A stretch of 64,000 nucleotides of DNA, from contig DJUX01000004.1 in assembly GCA_002440665.1 (NCBI GenBank), positions 124,001 through 188,000 of the forward strand, in the 5' to 3' direction. The notes under the pieces were generated by a model. The model was not told where the DNA came from. It ran no database searches and was given only the letters and a program-made list of their open reading frames with translations. The first letter of the stretch is position 1. The number at the start of each line of letters is the position of its first letter. The position numbers were made by a program, and so were the translations under genes. Shown here piece after piece: positions 6,990 through 15,311 of this stretch. Source of the stretch: Dechloromonas sp. UBA6271. Lineage in GTDB: Bacteria > Pseudomonadota > Gammaproteobacteria > Burkholderiales > Rhodocyclaceae.

Positions 6990-9917
6990 ATGAAACGCCG
7001 CTTTCCGCTCCATGTTCACATCTCGACGCTGTTCATCGTTCTCATCCTGCTGGTCGGCGGCATCATCGGCGGCCTTGGCTACCGGAGCAGCCACGAAATC
7101 CTCGAAACGACCGTCGGCGAACTGAATACCCGCATCGGGCGCGAAACCCTGAGCGAATTCACCAACCTGATCGGCCCCGCCGAAATGGCGACGCGGCTGG
7201 TCAGCCATGACGGCATCACGCGTACCAACTCGCTGGCGGAACGCCTGAACTACCTCGGCTTCATGCGCGCGGCGCTCGACAACTCGGCGGCCCTGACCTC
7301 GCTCTACGTCGGCTACGGCAACGGCGATTTCTTCATGCTGCGCCGCTTCCACAGCGCCGCCGAAGGCCAGTCCTTCAATGCCCCGCCGCAGGCCGTCTAC
7401 ATGGTGCAGAGCATCGAGCACAGCGGGGAACAGGGGCGTGGCAACTTCATCTTTTTCGACGCCGCGCTCAAGCACCTGCGCAGCGACGATCTGCCGGACT
7501 ACGCGATGGCCTACGATCCGCGCACCCGTGGCTGGTACCAGGCGGCGCAGGCGTCCGCCGGCCAGATCAAGACGCCGCCCTATGTCTTCTTCACCAGCCA
7601 GACGGTCGGCACGACCATCGCCAACCGCGCCAACAACGCCGATGCCGTGGTTGGCGCCGACATTCGTCTGGAAACGCTCGACCAGTCGCTGGCCAGGCAG
7701 AAAGTGACGCCGGGCAGCCATGTCGTGCTGGCCAACCGGGAAGGGCAGACCATCGCCGACGAAAACATGGCGCAGGCGATCAAGTCGTTGACCGCACCCG
7801 ACGGCAAACCAGCGCTGCCCCGCCTGAACGACCTCGGCATCCCGGTGCTCGCCCGTCTGGCCGAACTGCTGCCGTTGCTCGATGACACGAGCAACGGCCG
7901 CGACCTCGCTCTGACCGTCGACGGCGCCGGCTGGCATGCCTCGCTGCGCCCGGTGCAACTGGAAGGCGCCAAGCCGCTGTACCTGATCACCGCGATCCCC
8001 GACGCCGAGCTGATGGTCGCCGCCGAGCGGCTGATGCGCCACGCCGCGCTGGCCACGGTGCTGGTCATCCTGCTGGCGATCCCGATCACCTGGCTGCTCG
8101 CCCGCGCCATTTCCGGCCCCTTGCGCCAGCTGGCGCACGAGGCGGAAGCAATTCGCCACTTCGAGTTCTCGCAGCCGGTCAAGGTCGATTCGCTGGTCCT
8201 CGAAGTCAATGAGCTGACGGTAACAATGGACAGCATGAAGCGGACGATCCGCCGCTTTCTCGACGTGACGCACGCCATCGCCGACGAGAAGGACTTCGAC
8301 CGCCTGCTGCCGCGACTGCTCAGCGAGACGATGGCCGCGGCCGGCGCCGAAGCCGGCGTGCGCTACCTGGCCGACAACGCCCACCTGCGCCCGGCAGCGG
8401 CACTGCGTTCCGACGGCAGCGCATTGGCTACCGACGACGCCTCGCTAGCCGTCGCCGATTGCGGCCCGCTGCTAACCTCCGCCCTGGCTTCGCGCAGTGC
8501 GCTCGGCGGCCGCCTCTCGGCCGCCGACATCGCTGCCTTGCGCCTGCCGGTCGGCGACGAGGCGACCGACCACGCGGTCGCTGTTCCCTTGCTCAACCGC
8601 AGCGATGTGCTGGTCGGCGTCATGCTGCTGATCCGTGCCGAGGCCTGCGACCCGGCGCAAATCAGTTTCATCGAGGCGCTTTCCGGCTCATCAGCGGTAT
8701 CGCTCGAAAGCAAGGAACTGATCCACGCCCAGAAGGTGCTGTTCGAATCCTTCATCCAGCTGATCGCCAGCGCCATCGATGCCAAGAGCCCCTACACCGG
8801 CGGCCATTGTGCCCGCGTGCCGGAACTGACCAAGATGCTGGCGCGCGCCGCCTGTGCCGAAGCCAGTGGCCCGTACAAGGATTTCCAGCTCGACGACGAG
8901 GAATGGGAAGCGGTGCACGTCGCCGCCTGGCTGCACGATTGCGGCAAGGTGACGACGCCGGAATATGTGGTCGACAAGGCAACCAAGCTGGAAACGCTCT
9001 ACGACCGCATCCACGAAGTGCGCATGCGCTTCGAGGTGTTGAAGCGCGATGCCGAGATCGCCTGCCTCAAGGCCATTGCCGCCGGCGAAGCGGAAGCGGC
9101 GGCGCGCGCCCGGCTGGCGGAAACATTGGCCCAACTGGATGACGACTTCGCCTTCATCGCCGAATGCAACGAGGGCGGCGAGTTCATGGCTCCCGAAAAA
9201 CTCGACCGGCTGCAGGCCATCGCCGCCCGGACTTGGACGCGTACCCTCGATGACCGCATCGGTATTTCGCACGAGGAAAAGGCGCGCAAGGAACGCACGC
9301 CGGCCCCCGCACTGCCGGTTGAGGAAGCGCTGCTGGCCGACAAACCGGAGCATATTTTCGAGCGCCAGGCGCGCGACCGGATGCCGCCCGACAACCAGTG
9401 GGGCTTCCGCATGCCGGTCCCCGAGGTGCTCTACAACAAGGGCGAGCGCTACAACCTCGGCGTCGCCCGCGGCACGCTGTCGGAAGAGGAGCGCTACAAG
9501 ATCAACGAGCACATCGTCCAGACGCTGATCATGCTCACCCAGCTGCCTTTCCCCAAGCACCTGCGCAACGTCCCGGAAATCGCCGCCGGCCACCACGAAA
9601 AGATGGACGGCACCGGCTACCCGCGCCGCCTGACGCGCGACGAGATGAGTCCGGTCGCGCGCATGATGGCGATCGCCGATATTTTCGAGGCCCTGACCGC
9701 CGTCGACCGCCCCTACAAGAAGGGCAAGACGCTTTCGGAAGCGATCAGGATCATGTCCTTCATGAAAAAGGACCACCACATCGACCCCGAGCTGTTCGAC
9801 CTCTTCCTGCGCTCCGGAGTCTATCGCGAGTATGCCGAGCAGTACATGAAGCCGGAGCAGATCGACAGTGTCGATCTTGCAGCCTACCTGGACAGCCCGG
9901 CCGCGATCGCCGGCTAG
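6990..9917 (+). CDS. Membrane sensor with Cache-like, HAMP, GAF and HD-GYP domains
   Basis: A 975-residue predicted c-di-GMP phosphodiesterase. TM1 lies at about residues 10-33 (LFIVLILLVGGIIGGLGY), a periplasmic dCache-like sensor at about 34-345, TM2 at about 352-370 (ATVLVILLAIPITWLLARA), then HAMP, a GAF-like domain (about 440-590) and HD-GYP (about 590-960). HD-GYP marks are TGGHCARVPEL, WLHDCGKVTTPEY and HHEKMDGTGYP, with the metal-binding His and Asp in place. The HD and GYP motifs are about 219 residues apart, far more than usual; the insert is helical and charged. HD-GYP enzymes hydrolyse c-di-GMP to pGpG or GMP. The stop codon overlaps the convergent mobB stop in the bases ctag. Confidence 0.88.
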   Translation: MKRRFPLHVHISTLFIVLILLVGGIIGGLGYRSSHEILETTVGELNTRIGRETLSEFTNLIGPAEMATRLVSHDGITRTNSLAERLNYLGFMRAALDNSAALTSLYVGYGNGDFFMLRRFHSAAEGQSFNAPPQAVYMVQSIEHSGEQGRGNFIFFDAALKHLRSDDLPDYAMAYDPRTRGWYQAAQASAGQIKTPPYVFFTSQTVGTTIANRANNADAVVGADIRLETLDQSLARQKVTPGSHVVLANREGQTIADENMAQAIKSLTAPDGKPALPRLNDLGIPVLARLAELLPLLDDTSNGRDLALTVDGAGWHASLRPVQLEGAKPLYLITAIPDAELMVAAERLMRHAALATVLVILLAIPITWLLARAISGPLRQLAHEAEAIRHFEFSQPVKVDSLVLEVNELTVTMDSMKRTIRRFLDVTHAIADEKDFDRLLPRLLSETMAAAGAEAGVRYLADNAHLRPAAALRSDGSALATDDASLAVADCGPLLTSALASRSALGGRLSAADIAALRLPVGDEATDHAVAVPLLNRSDVLVGVMLLIRAEACDPAQISFIEALSGSSAVSLESKELIHAQKVLFESFIQLIASAIDAKSPYTGGHCARVPELTKMLARAACAEASGPYKDFQLDDEEWEAVHVAAWLHDCGKVTTPEYVVDKATKLETLYDRIHEVRMRFEVLKRDAEIACLKAIAAGEAEAAARARLAETLAQLDDDFAFIAECNEGGEFMAPEKLDRLQAIAARTWTRTLDDRIGISHEEKARKERTPAPALPVEEALLADKPEHIFERQARDRMPPDNQWGFRMPVPEVLYNKGERYNLGVARGTLSEEERYKINEHIVQTLIMLTQLPFPKHLRNVPEIAAGHHEKMDGTGYPRRLTRDEMSPVARMMAIADIFEALTAVDRPYKKGKTLSEAIRIMSFMKKDHHIDPELFDLFLRSGVYREYAEQYMKPEQIDSVDLAAYLDSPAAIAG

Positions 9918-10411
9918 GCCACTAGTGCCAGCTGTGCGAGCAGGAAGGCGGCAATGGCTGCCGGATCGTTCAGATCGAGTTGCGGCAGAGCGCTGTCCAG
10001 TTGCACATCGCTGGCGACAGCGATGACGTGCGGATCATCCGGATAAAGCGCCGGCTTGCCGATCGCCGGTCGATAAATCTCGATCTTGGGAATTGGCGCG
10101 TGCTTGAAGCCTTCGACCAGCACCAGGTCGCACGGCGACAGCTGGCTCAGCGCCTCGTCCAGCGTCAGTTCCGGCCGCCCCCGCAGTTCGTGCATGACCG
10201 CCCAGCGATTGGCCGAGGTCACCAGCACCTCGCGGCAACCGGCATGGCGGTGGCGGTGCGAATCCTTGCCCGGATAGTCGATATCGAATTCGTGATGGGC
10301 GTGCTTGATCAGCGAGACAACCAGACCACGCGCTTCCAGCAGGGCGATGACCTGCTCGACGAGGGTTGTCTTGCCGCTGCCCGACCAGCCGGCAAAGCCA
10401 ATGATTTTCAT
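9914..10411 (-). CDS. mobB: Molybdopterin-guanine dinucleotide biosynthesis adaptor MobB
   Basis: A 165-residue P-loop GTPase. MKIIGFAGWSGSGKTTL gives the start and Walker A; IKHAHHEFDIDYPGKDSHRHRHAG is the conserved family block; LVEGFKHAPIPKIEIYR is the signature near the C-terminal half. Length is typical. MobB assists MobA in converting molybdopterin to its guanine dinucleotide form. The start at 10411 is chosen because the upstream in-frame ATG adds residues outside the family pattern. It lies a few hundred bases from a tungsto/molybdopterin-dependent aldehyde oxidoreductase operon on the same strand, but a divergent small gene intervenes, so it is not in that operon; AOR enzymes use bis-pterin without nucleotide, so the nearness may be only thematic. 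Confidence 0.9.
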   Translation of the reverse strand: MKIIGFAGWSGSGKTTLVEQVIALLEARGLVVSLIKHAHHEFDIDYPGKDSHRHRHAGCREVLVTSANRWAVMHELRGRPELTLDEALSQLSPCDLVLVEGFKHAPIPKIEIYRPAIGKPALYPDDPHVIAVASDVQLDSALPQLDLNDPAAIAAFLLAQLALVA

Positions 10412-10502
10412 GGGGATGTGCAGATCGTCCGCGTACTGAAACGGCGGCAATTATCCACATTTCCAGCAGCGCCCCTTGGCGCGGGCCGTGAAATATTTAT
10501 TG

Positions 10503-10530
10503 TTGCAGCGCAGCAAATTTTGACTATACT
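10503..10530 (+). promoter_or_regulatory. Putative sigma-70 promoter of the 60-residue gene
   Basis: TTGCAG (10503-10508) and TATACT (10525-10530) are separated by 16 bases in an AT-rich island between mobB and the next gene. The -10 is close to consensus, the -35 only half. The gene starts 42 bases downstream with an AAAGGAAACAG leader. Confidence 0.5.
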
Positions 10531-10571
10531 AGATCAGCAGGAACAAATAAAAGACATAAAAGGAAACAGCA

Positions 10572-10754
10572 ATGAAGGTCAAGATTCACTATCGCATCAC
10601 GCAGGATCGCGCCGGTATTCCGCAGGATTACACTGGCGCCCGCCACTTCGTCGCGGTCGACGGTCAGGCCGTCGAGGATCTGGCGAAAGCCCAGCTGGCA
10701 GCCGACTATCAGGTGCCGCTGACGGCCGTCGAAATCTGCCGCGTCGAGGCCTAA
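10572..10754 (+). CDS. Small conserved-looking protein of unknown function
   Basis: A 60-residue soluble protein starting MKVKIHYRITQDRAGIPQDY and ending VEICRVEA, with no Cys cluster, signal peptide or membrane segment. AGGAAA precedes the ATG and a good -10 box lies upstream, so the gene looks real and separately expressed. Predicted strand-helix-strand content suggests a small alpha/beta fold. I do not recognise the family. It converges with the minus-strand AOR operon; the two stops are only a few bases apart (overlapping at 10751-10754). Confidence 0.65.
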   Translation: MKVKIHYRITQDRAGIPQDYTGARHFVAVDGQAVEDLAKAQLAADYQVPLTAVEICRVEA

Positions 10755-11011
10755 CCGCCCCCGCGCTGGGTCGCCCGGTCGACCCGGGCGAGTAGCGTCG
10801 CCGCTGCATTCTGGTCGCCGTCGAGAATACTGATCTCGACGCGCAACATCGCAAGGTGCAGTGCACCAATGCGGTGCGACTCTTCGCGCATTAGCGCGAA
10901 GTGCAGTTGCACGCTATCGACGGCCAACTGCACGCCCGCAGCCGTTTCGACGACCGCCGGCCCGAAGGCCTGAAGCAGCGCCCGGCGGAACTCCTCCGGC
11001 GTGCTGTTCAT
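10751..11011 (-). CDS. Small protein at the end of the AOR operon, unknown function
   Basis: An 86-residue acidic protein, last gene of the minus-strand AOR run, starting 37 bases after the MoaD-like gene. It starts MNSTPEEFRRALLQAFGPAV and ends DRATQRGGG. A longer frame to 11119 exists, but its extra part overlaps the MoaD-like gene and is not convincing. There are no cysteines and no known motif that I can name. The operon in Aromatoleum (aorABCDE) also ends in a small accessory gene after the MoaD-like one, so by position this could be its counterpart (aorE) with a maturation role; sequence similarity was not tested. Confidence 0.6.
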   Translation of the reverse strand: MNSTPEEFRRALLQAFGPAVVETAAGVQLAVDSVQLHFALMREESHRIGALHLAMLRVEISILDGDQNAAATLLARVDRATQRGGG

Positions 11012-11048
11012 CAGCCGTACCCGGCTGGCGCTCCACGGAAACTGCCGT

Positions 11049-11300
11049 TCAGCCACCAGCGATCGGCGGCCAGACAGCCAGGGTATCGCCGTCGGCGAGA
11101 CAGGTAGAAGCGCGCGCATCGGGCGGGATGAAAACGCCGTTTACGAGCACCAGATGGGTCAGTTTCGGCGGCAGCGAAAACGGCCTTAAAACGGCGTCGA
11201 CCGCAGCAGACTCTGCCGCCTCGATCTCGACCTTGTTGCCCTTGCTGCCCGGCGGCAGGTAGTCGGCCAGCGTGGCATAGAGCTTGACGGTGACTCGCAC
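11049..11300 (-). CDS. aorD: MoaD/ThiS-like small sulfur carrier of the AOR operon
   Basis: An 83-residue beta-grasp protein: it starts VRVTVKLYATLADYLPPGS (GTG start) and ends with DTLAVWPPIAGG, the double-glycine tail on which MoaD and ThiS carry thiocarboxylate sulfur. MoaD passes sulfur to the dithiolene of molybdopterin through MoaE. Its place inside an AOR operon, right after the FAD subunit gene (4 bases apart), matches aorD of Aromatoleum and suggests a MoaD dedicated to making the tungsto-bispterin cofactor of this enzyme. The symbol is assigned by context. Confidence 0.8.
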   Translation of the reverse strand: MRVTVKLYATLADYLPPGSKGNKVEIEAAESAAVDAVLRPFSLPPKLTHLVLVNGVFIPPDARASTCLADGDTLAVWPPIAGG

Positions 11301-11304
11301 GGCG

Positions 11305-12564
11305 CTAGCGGACCACCTGCTGCGAGGCGAGATAGGCCTCGACGAAACGCGTCGGACTTTCCAGTAACCGATCTTTCCACGCCCCGAGCCGCGTCCTGCC
11401 CTGAATCAGGCCGCGCAGGACGCCGACGTGCTGGGTCAGGCCGATCGACGTCGCGCCGACCAGTACGTCGCCGTCGAACTGCAGACTGATGTAGCGGCCG
11501 TTGGCCTCGTCGGCCAGTTCGACGCCGTCGCCATCGGCCACGCCCTGCCATTCGCCGAAGGACGAGGAAATCATGCCCATCGAATCGAGCACGTTGATCG
11601 CCAGCACCCCCTTCATCCGCGCCGCGCCTTTGCCCACCCCGCCGGCCATGTTGAGCGCCGCGACACGCGCCTGGTCGGCAGCGTTGGGCTGGATCGCCGC
11701 CACCAGATGGCGGCCGGAAAACAGGTCGGGCGCCTCGGCCACATCGCCGGCGGCGTAGATGCCGGGCACCGAGGTCTGCATCGTGTCGTCGACCAGCACG
11801 CCCTTGGCGACATGCACCGGCGTGCCTTCGAGGAAGGCCACATTGGGCGCCACGCCGGCGGCGACGATCAGCAGGTCGCAATCAAGCTGTTCGCCAGTCG
11901 ACAAGGTCACGGTCAACGGTGATTTTTCGCCGTTTTCGATACGCTCGACACCGGCCTTGGTCACCACCCGCACACCCTGTTTCTCGACCCAGCGCTTGAT
12001 CATGGTGCCGGCTTCCGGCGTCATCATGCGCGGCACCATGCGGTCGCCCATTTCGACCACCGTCAGTTGCACGCCGCGTTTGACCAGCGCCTCCATGATG
12101 ATACAGCCGATGAAACCCGCCCCCAGTTGCAGTACGCGCGAGCCGGGCTTCGCCAGCTGCGCGATGGCGCGGGCATCGTCGAGCGTCCAGCAGGTCTGTA
12201 CCTCCGGCAGGTCGATGCCGGGAATCGGTGGCCGTACTGGATGCGAGCCGGTAGCGACCAGCAGCCGGTCGTAATCCTCGAAATGCCCGTCGTCGAACAA
12301 AACCGTGCGTTTTTCGGCGTTGACCGCAACTGCCCGGCCGCGGCGCTGGCGGATGCATAACTGTTCGAAGTGGTCGGCCGACTTGCGCAGGTAAGTGCCC
12401 GATTCGTCGATATTGCCTTCCAGCAGGTAGGGAATCGCCATCCGCGAATACGGTGGCGCCGCTTCGTTGCCGACCAGCAGAATGTCGTCCCCGGGCGCTG
12501 CGCGACGCAGGGTTTCAGCGGCGACGACACCGGCCGGGCCATTGCCGAGAATGATGTGTTTCAT
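11305..12564 (-). CDS. aorC: FAD-dependent NAD(P)H oxidoreductase subunit of aldehyde oxidoreductase
   Basis: A 419-residue pyridine nucleotide-disulfide family protein. MKHIILGNGPAGVVAAETLRR is the FAD-binding GxGxxG motif; LQLGAGFIGCIIMEALVKRG is the NAD(P) site; GIYAAGDVAEAPD is the second FAD motif. The start at 12564 follows from the dinucleotide-fold N-terminus. It sits 75 bases after the AOR catalytic gene on the same strand. In the Aromatoleum AOR complex the third subunit, AorC, passes electrons to NAD+, and the same job is inferred here. Related single-component nitrite- or rubredoxin-reductase-like proteins are the alternative, but the operon context favours AorC. Confidence 0.85.
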   Translation of the reverse strand: MKHIILGNGPAGVVAAETLRRAAPGDDILLVGNEAAPPYSRMAIPYLLEGNIDESGTYLRKSADHFEQLCIRQRRGRAVAVNAEKRTVLFDDGHFEDYDRLLVATGSHPVRPPIPGIDLPEVQTCWTLDDARAIAQLAKPGSRVLQLGAGFIGCIIMEALVKRGVQLTVVEMGDRMVPRMMTPEAGTMIKRWVEKQGVRVVTKAGVERIENGEKSPLTVTLSTGEQLDCDLLIVAAGVAPNVAFLEGTPVHVAKGVLVDDTMQTSVPGIYAAGDVAEAPDLFSGRHLVAAIQPNAADQARVAALNMAGGVGKGAARMKGVLAINVLDSMGMISSSFGEWQGVADGDGVELADEANGRYISLQFDGDVLVGATSIGLTQHVGVLRGLIQGRTRLGAWKDRLLESPTRFVEAYLASQQVVR

Positions 12565-12639
12565 CGTTGTCCTCTCCGACCGGGAAAGAAAAGCGGGGCG
12601 GCCCACCGACACGACCCCGCCCGTACGCGTTTCGACCGA

Positions 12640-14487
12640 CTACAACCCCAGCCGTTCGAGCGTCGCCTTCTCCGGCACGCCGTCCGGCGTCCAGCCGCGC
12701 ACCTTGTAATACTCGGGCTTCATCTTGTCGAGGCCGTTGACCAGGCCCTTGGCCGGGCCGGTCCTGGCCGGTTCGGTCTTCAGGCGCGGCGGCAGGTCGT
12801 CGTCCTTGGCGGCGAATCCGGCGGCGAGATTGAACTGGCGCTCCATGTTCCAGATGCGCTCGCCGACCTCGTTCAGCTTGTCCATCGACCAGTCGCCCTC
12901 GCAGGCGGCCTGAATCTGCGGCTGCACGTCTGCCAGCGTCCACGCGAAGCTGGTGAAGATGCAGATGCCGGCTGAATCGAAGACACCGGTCGCATCCTGG
13001 AAGGCCTTGACCAATTCCGGCTTGCCGTCGGTGGTCAGCGGATCGGTTTTGACCGGAATGCCGAGCACCTCGGAAGCGACGGTATAGCCGCGCAGGTGGC
13101 AGGCACCGCGGTTGGAGGTGGCATAGGCCAGCCCCATGCCCTGAATGCCGCGCGAGTCGTAGGCCGGGAACTCCTGGCCCTTGACACTCATCGACAGCTC
13201 CGGCCGGCCGTACTTGGCGCACATGCGGGCGCTGCCCAGGCCGAGCTCCTTGCCGAACCCTTCGCCCTTGGCGGTCATTTCGACCAGCTTGCACAGCGCC
13301 TCGGCCGAACCGAACCTGGCGTCGACGCCGATCTGTTCCTTGCTCAGAATACCCAGGTCGTACAACTCCATCGCCGCGCCAACCGTAGCACCGAAGGAAA
13401 TCGGATCCATGCCGTGCTCGTTGCACAGCAGGTTGGCGTACTGCAAAGCCTCCAGATCACCCACCCCGTTAGCCGCGCCGAGCGCCCAAGCGGCCTCGTA
13501 CTCCAGGCCACCGGAAGCACCCCAGTATTTCGGGCTGTTCTTGACGCTGAAATGTGTCTCGTCGATCTTCGAAATCCGGCCGCAGGCGATGGTGCACCCG
13601 AAGCATGCGGCATTGGTCACCAGATGCGGCTTGCCATCGGTCGGCCGCTTCTCGTGCATGGCCTCGGCGGAAATCTTGCCAGCATCCTCGAACTGCACGT
13701 CGCGGTGGTTGCGCGTCGGCAGGGCGCCCATTTCGTTGATCACGTTCATCAGCACCTGCGTGCCGTACTTGGGCAGTCCCTGGCTGGTCACCGCGTTGTC
13801 GGCCAGCACCTTCTTGCCGGCGTTCGTCGCGGCAAGGAAGGCCGGAAAATCTTTGATCCCGGAAACGCCCTTGGTGCCGCGAATGGCGACCGCCTTGAGG
13901 TTCTTCAACCCCATCACGGCACCGACGCCGGAACGCCCCGCCGCACGGTGCAGGTCATTGACGATGGCAGCATAGAGTACGCCATTCTCGCCAGCGCCAC
14001 CAATCGACGAAACGCGAATCAGCGGGTCTTGATGCGAACTCTTGATCGTCGCCTCGGTTTCCCAGCAGGTCTTGCCCCACAGGTGCGCCGCATCGCGCAG
14101 TTCGGCCTTGTCGTTCTCGACGTAGAGATAGACAGGCTTCGGCGACTTGCCCTCGAAGATGATCATGTCCCAGCCGGCGAATTTCATCTCGGCACCGAAG
14201 AAGCCGCCTGAATTCGAGCAGGCGATGGCGTTGGTCAGCGCACCCTTGGTCACCACCGTATAGCGGCCGCCGGTCGAGGCCATGGTGCCGGTCAGCGGAC
14301 CGGTAGACATGATCATCTTATTGTCGGGCGACAGTGGATCGACCTTGGGGTCGATTTCCGAAACCAGATATTTCGACGCGAGGCCACGCGACCCCAGATA
14401 ATCGTTGGCCCAGGCCATGTTCAGCGGCTCGGGGGTGCAGGTGCCGGCGGTGAGGTTCACGCGCAGGACTTTTCGATTCCATCCCAT
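12640..14487 (-). CDS. aorB: Aldehyde:ferredoxin oxidoreductase, tungsten-containing catalytic subunit
   Basis: A 615-residue AOR family protein, full length. It begins MGWNRKVLRVNLTAGTCTPEP, with DYLGSRGLASKYL close behind. GGFFGAEMKFAGWDMIIFEG and GRSGVGAVMGLKNLKAVAIRG are the bis-pterin binding blocks; CFGCTIACGR gives three of the four cysteine ligands of the [4Fe-4S] cluster, with the fourth expected in the C-terminal third. The enzyme oxidises aldehydes to acids, in the bacterial form using NAD+ or ferredoxin, and also reduces acids at low potential. RBS GAGGAG precedes the ATG. The gene is 12 bases from the ferredoxin-like gene. It probably detoxifies aldehydes from aromatic or amino acid degradation. 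Confidence 0.93.
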   Translation of the reverse strand: MGWNRKVLRVNLTAGTCTPEPLNMAWANDYLGSRGLASKYLVSEIDPKVDPLSPDNKMIMSTGPLTGTMASTGGRYTVVTKGALTNAIACSNSGGFFGAEMKFAGWDMIIFEGKSPKPVYLYVENDKAELRDAAHLWGKTCWETEATIKSSHQDPLIRVSSIGGAGENGVLYAAIVNDLHRAAGRSGVGAVMGLKNLKAVAIRGTKGVSGIKDFPAFLAATNAGKKVLADNAVTSQGLPKYGTQVLMNVINEMGALPTRNHRDVQFEDAGKISAEAMHEKRPTDGKPHLVTNAACFGCTIACGRISKIDETHFSVKNSPKYWGASGGLEYEAAWALGAANGVGDLEALQYANLLCNEHGMDPISFGATVGAAMELYDLGILSKEQIGVDARFGSAEALCKLVEMTAKGEGFGKELGLGSARMCAKYGRPELSMSVKGQEFPAYDSRGIQGMGLAYATSNRGACHLRGYTVASEVLGIPVKTDPLTTDGKPELVKAFQDATGVFDSAGICIFTSFAWTLADVQPQIQAACEGDWSMDKLNEVGERIWNMERQFNLAAGFAAKDDDLPPRLKTEPARTGPAKGLVNGLDKMKPEYYKVRGWTPDGVPEKATLERLGL

Positions 14488-14499
14488 GATTTCTCCTCC

Positions 14500-14976
14500 T
14501 CAGGCAGCAACGGCAGCGGTGTTGGCCTTGGCGGCCCAGGCGCGCATGCGGTCGAGACCGGTCCAGTCGGCATCGACGTAGGTGATGGCCGCCGTCGGGC
14601 AGGCCGTCACGCACTTCGGATCGCCGCCGCAGAGGTCACATTTCTGCACCTTGCCGACATCGGCCATGTAATTGACTGTACCGAACGGACAGGCGATGGT
14701 GCATACCTTGCAGCCAACGCAGATCGCTTCCCTGACCACCTTGGCACCGGTCGCCGCGTCGATGACGATGGCGTCGACCGGACAAGCGTTCATGCACCAG
14801 GCGTCGGCGCATTGGGTACAGGTGTAGGGCACCTTGCGGCCTTCGTGTTCGAAATCGAAGACCTTGATGCGCGACTTGGATGGATTGATGGTCCCGGTGT
14901 GCTCATAGGAACAAGCCATTTCGCACTGCAGGCATCCGGTACATTTGGCCGGATCGATGTGAAGCGACTTTTGCAT
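14500..14976 (-). CDS. aorA: Polyferredoxin-like [4Fe-4S] subunit of aldehyde oxidoreductase
   Basis: A 158-residue protein with four cysteine groups: CTGCLQCEMAC, CTQCADAWCMNACP, CVGCKVCTIACP and CDLCGGDPKCVTACP, enough for four [4Fe-4S] clusters, as in DMSO-reductase-type electron transfer subunits. The start at 14976 (MQKSLHIDPAKC) has GGAGGAGA just upstream; longer in-frame starts add unrelated residues. It is the first gene of the AOR operon and corresponds to AorA, which forms the filament-like electron-conducting spine of the Aromatoleum enzyme. A weak promoter candidate on this strand is TTGGAT (15054-15059) with TATTTA (15032-15037), 16 bases apart. Confidence 0.9.
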   Translation of the reverse strand: MQKSLHIDPAKCTGCLQCEMACSYEHTGTINPSKSRIKVFDFEHEGRKVPYTCTQCADAWCMNACPVDAIVIDAATGAKVVREAICVGCKVCTIACPFGTVNYMADVGKVQKCDLCGGDPKCVTACPTAAITYVDADWTGLDRMRAWAAKANTAAVAA

Positions 14977-15157
14977 GGTGTCTCCTCCATGATTGTCTGT
15001 GGTGTCGCTGAAAAACTGCTTTCGTGTTTTGTAAATAGGCACGTTTTTGCATGATCCAACAAAGGCGGGAAAGTGTCATGCCGCAACGCAACATTCTGTT
15101 ACACAAGGCTACGAAAGCACGACAGACGAGGGGCAGGGGTGGGCATACACTGCGTCT

Positions 15158-15231
15158 GTGCATTGAACCCCTCCTCTCGAAATTCCCCCTTTCGAGAACT
15201 TCCCACCCCGCCGTCCGGCGGGGTTTTTTTT
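15158..15231 (+). ncRNA. Putative small RNA with C/U-rich loop and intrinsic terminator
   Basis: Between the AOR operon and the cytochrome gene lies a strong plus-strand terminator with no open reading frame in front of it. Just before it is a perfect 8-bp hairpin (TCTCGAAA 15175-15182, TTTCGAGA 15190-15197) whose loop is TTCCCCC, and before that the unpaired run CCCCTCCTC (15168-15176). C/U-rich, anti-Shine-Dalgarno single strands next to a terminator are a mark of trans-acting small RNAs. A weak -10 (TACACT, 15146-15151) would start a transcript near 15158, about 74 nt long. Start and function are inferred. Confidence 0.45.
15206..15231 (+). terminator. Intrinsic terminator
   Basis: CCCCGCC (15206-15212), loop GTCC, GGCGGGG (15217-15223), then eight T. 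There is no protein-coding gene ending here on the plus strand, which is why a small RNA is proposed. Confidence 0.8.
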
Positions 15232-15245
15232 GGCCGCTCGCCGCC

Positions 15246-15273
15246 TTCCGGTTTACGCATAAGCCGTTATAAT
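15246..15273 (+). promoter_or_regulatory. Putative promoter of the cytochrome gene
   Basis: A perfect -10 box TATAAT (15268-15273) lies 39 bases before the cytochrome ATG. A -35 at 15246-15251 (TTCCGG) is poor. The region directly follows the terminator above. Confidence 0.45.
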
Positions 15274-15311
15274 TACGCACTTATATTTTTTTGCGGATTG
15301 AGGTAATCAGC

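Noticed and set aside
15032..15060. Sigma-54-like GGCACG-TTTTTGC on the plus strand
   Set aside because: GG and GC are 9 bases apart, not 10, and no gene follows in the right direction.
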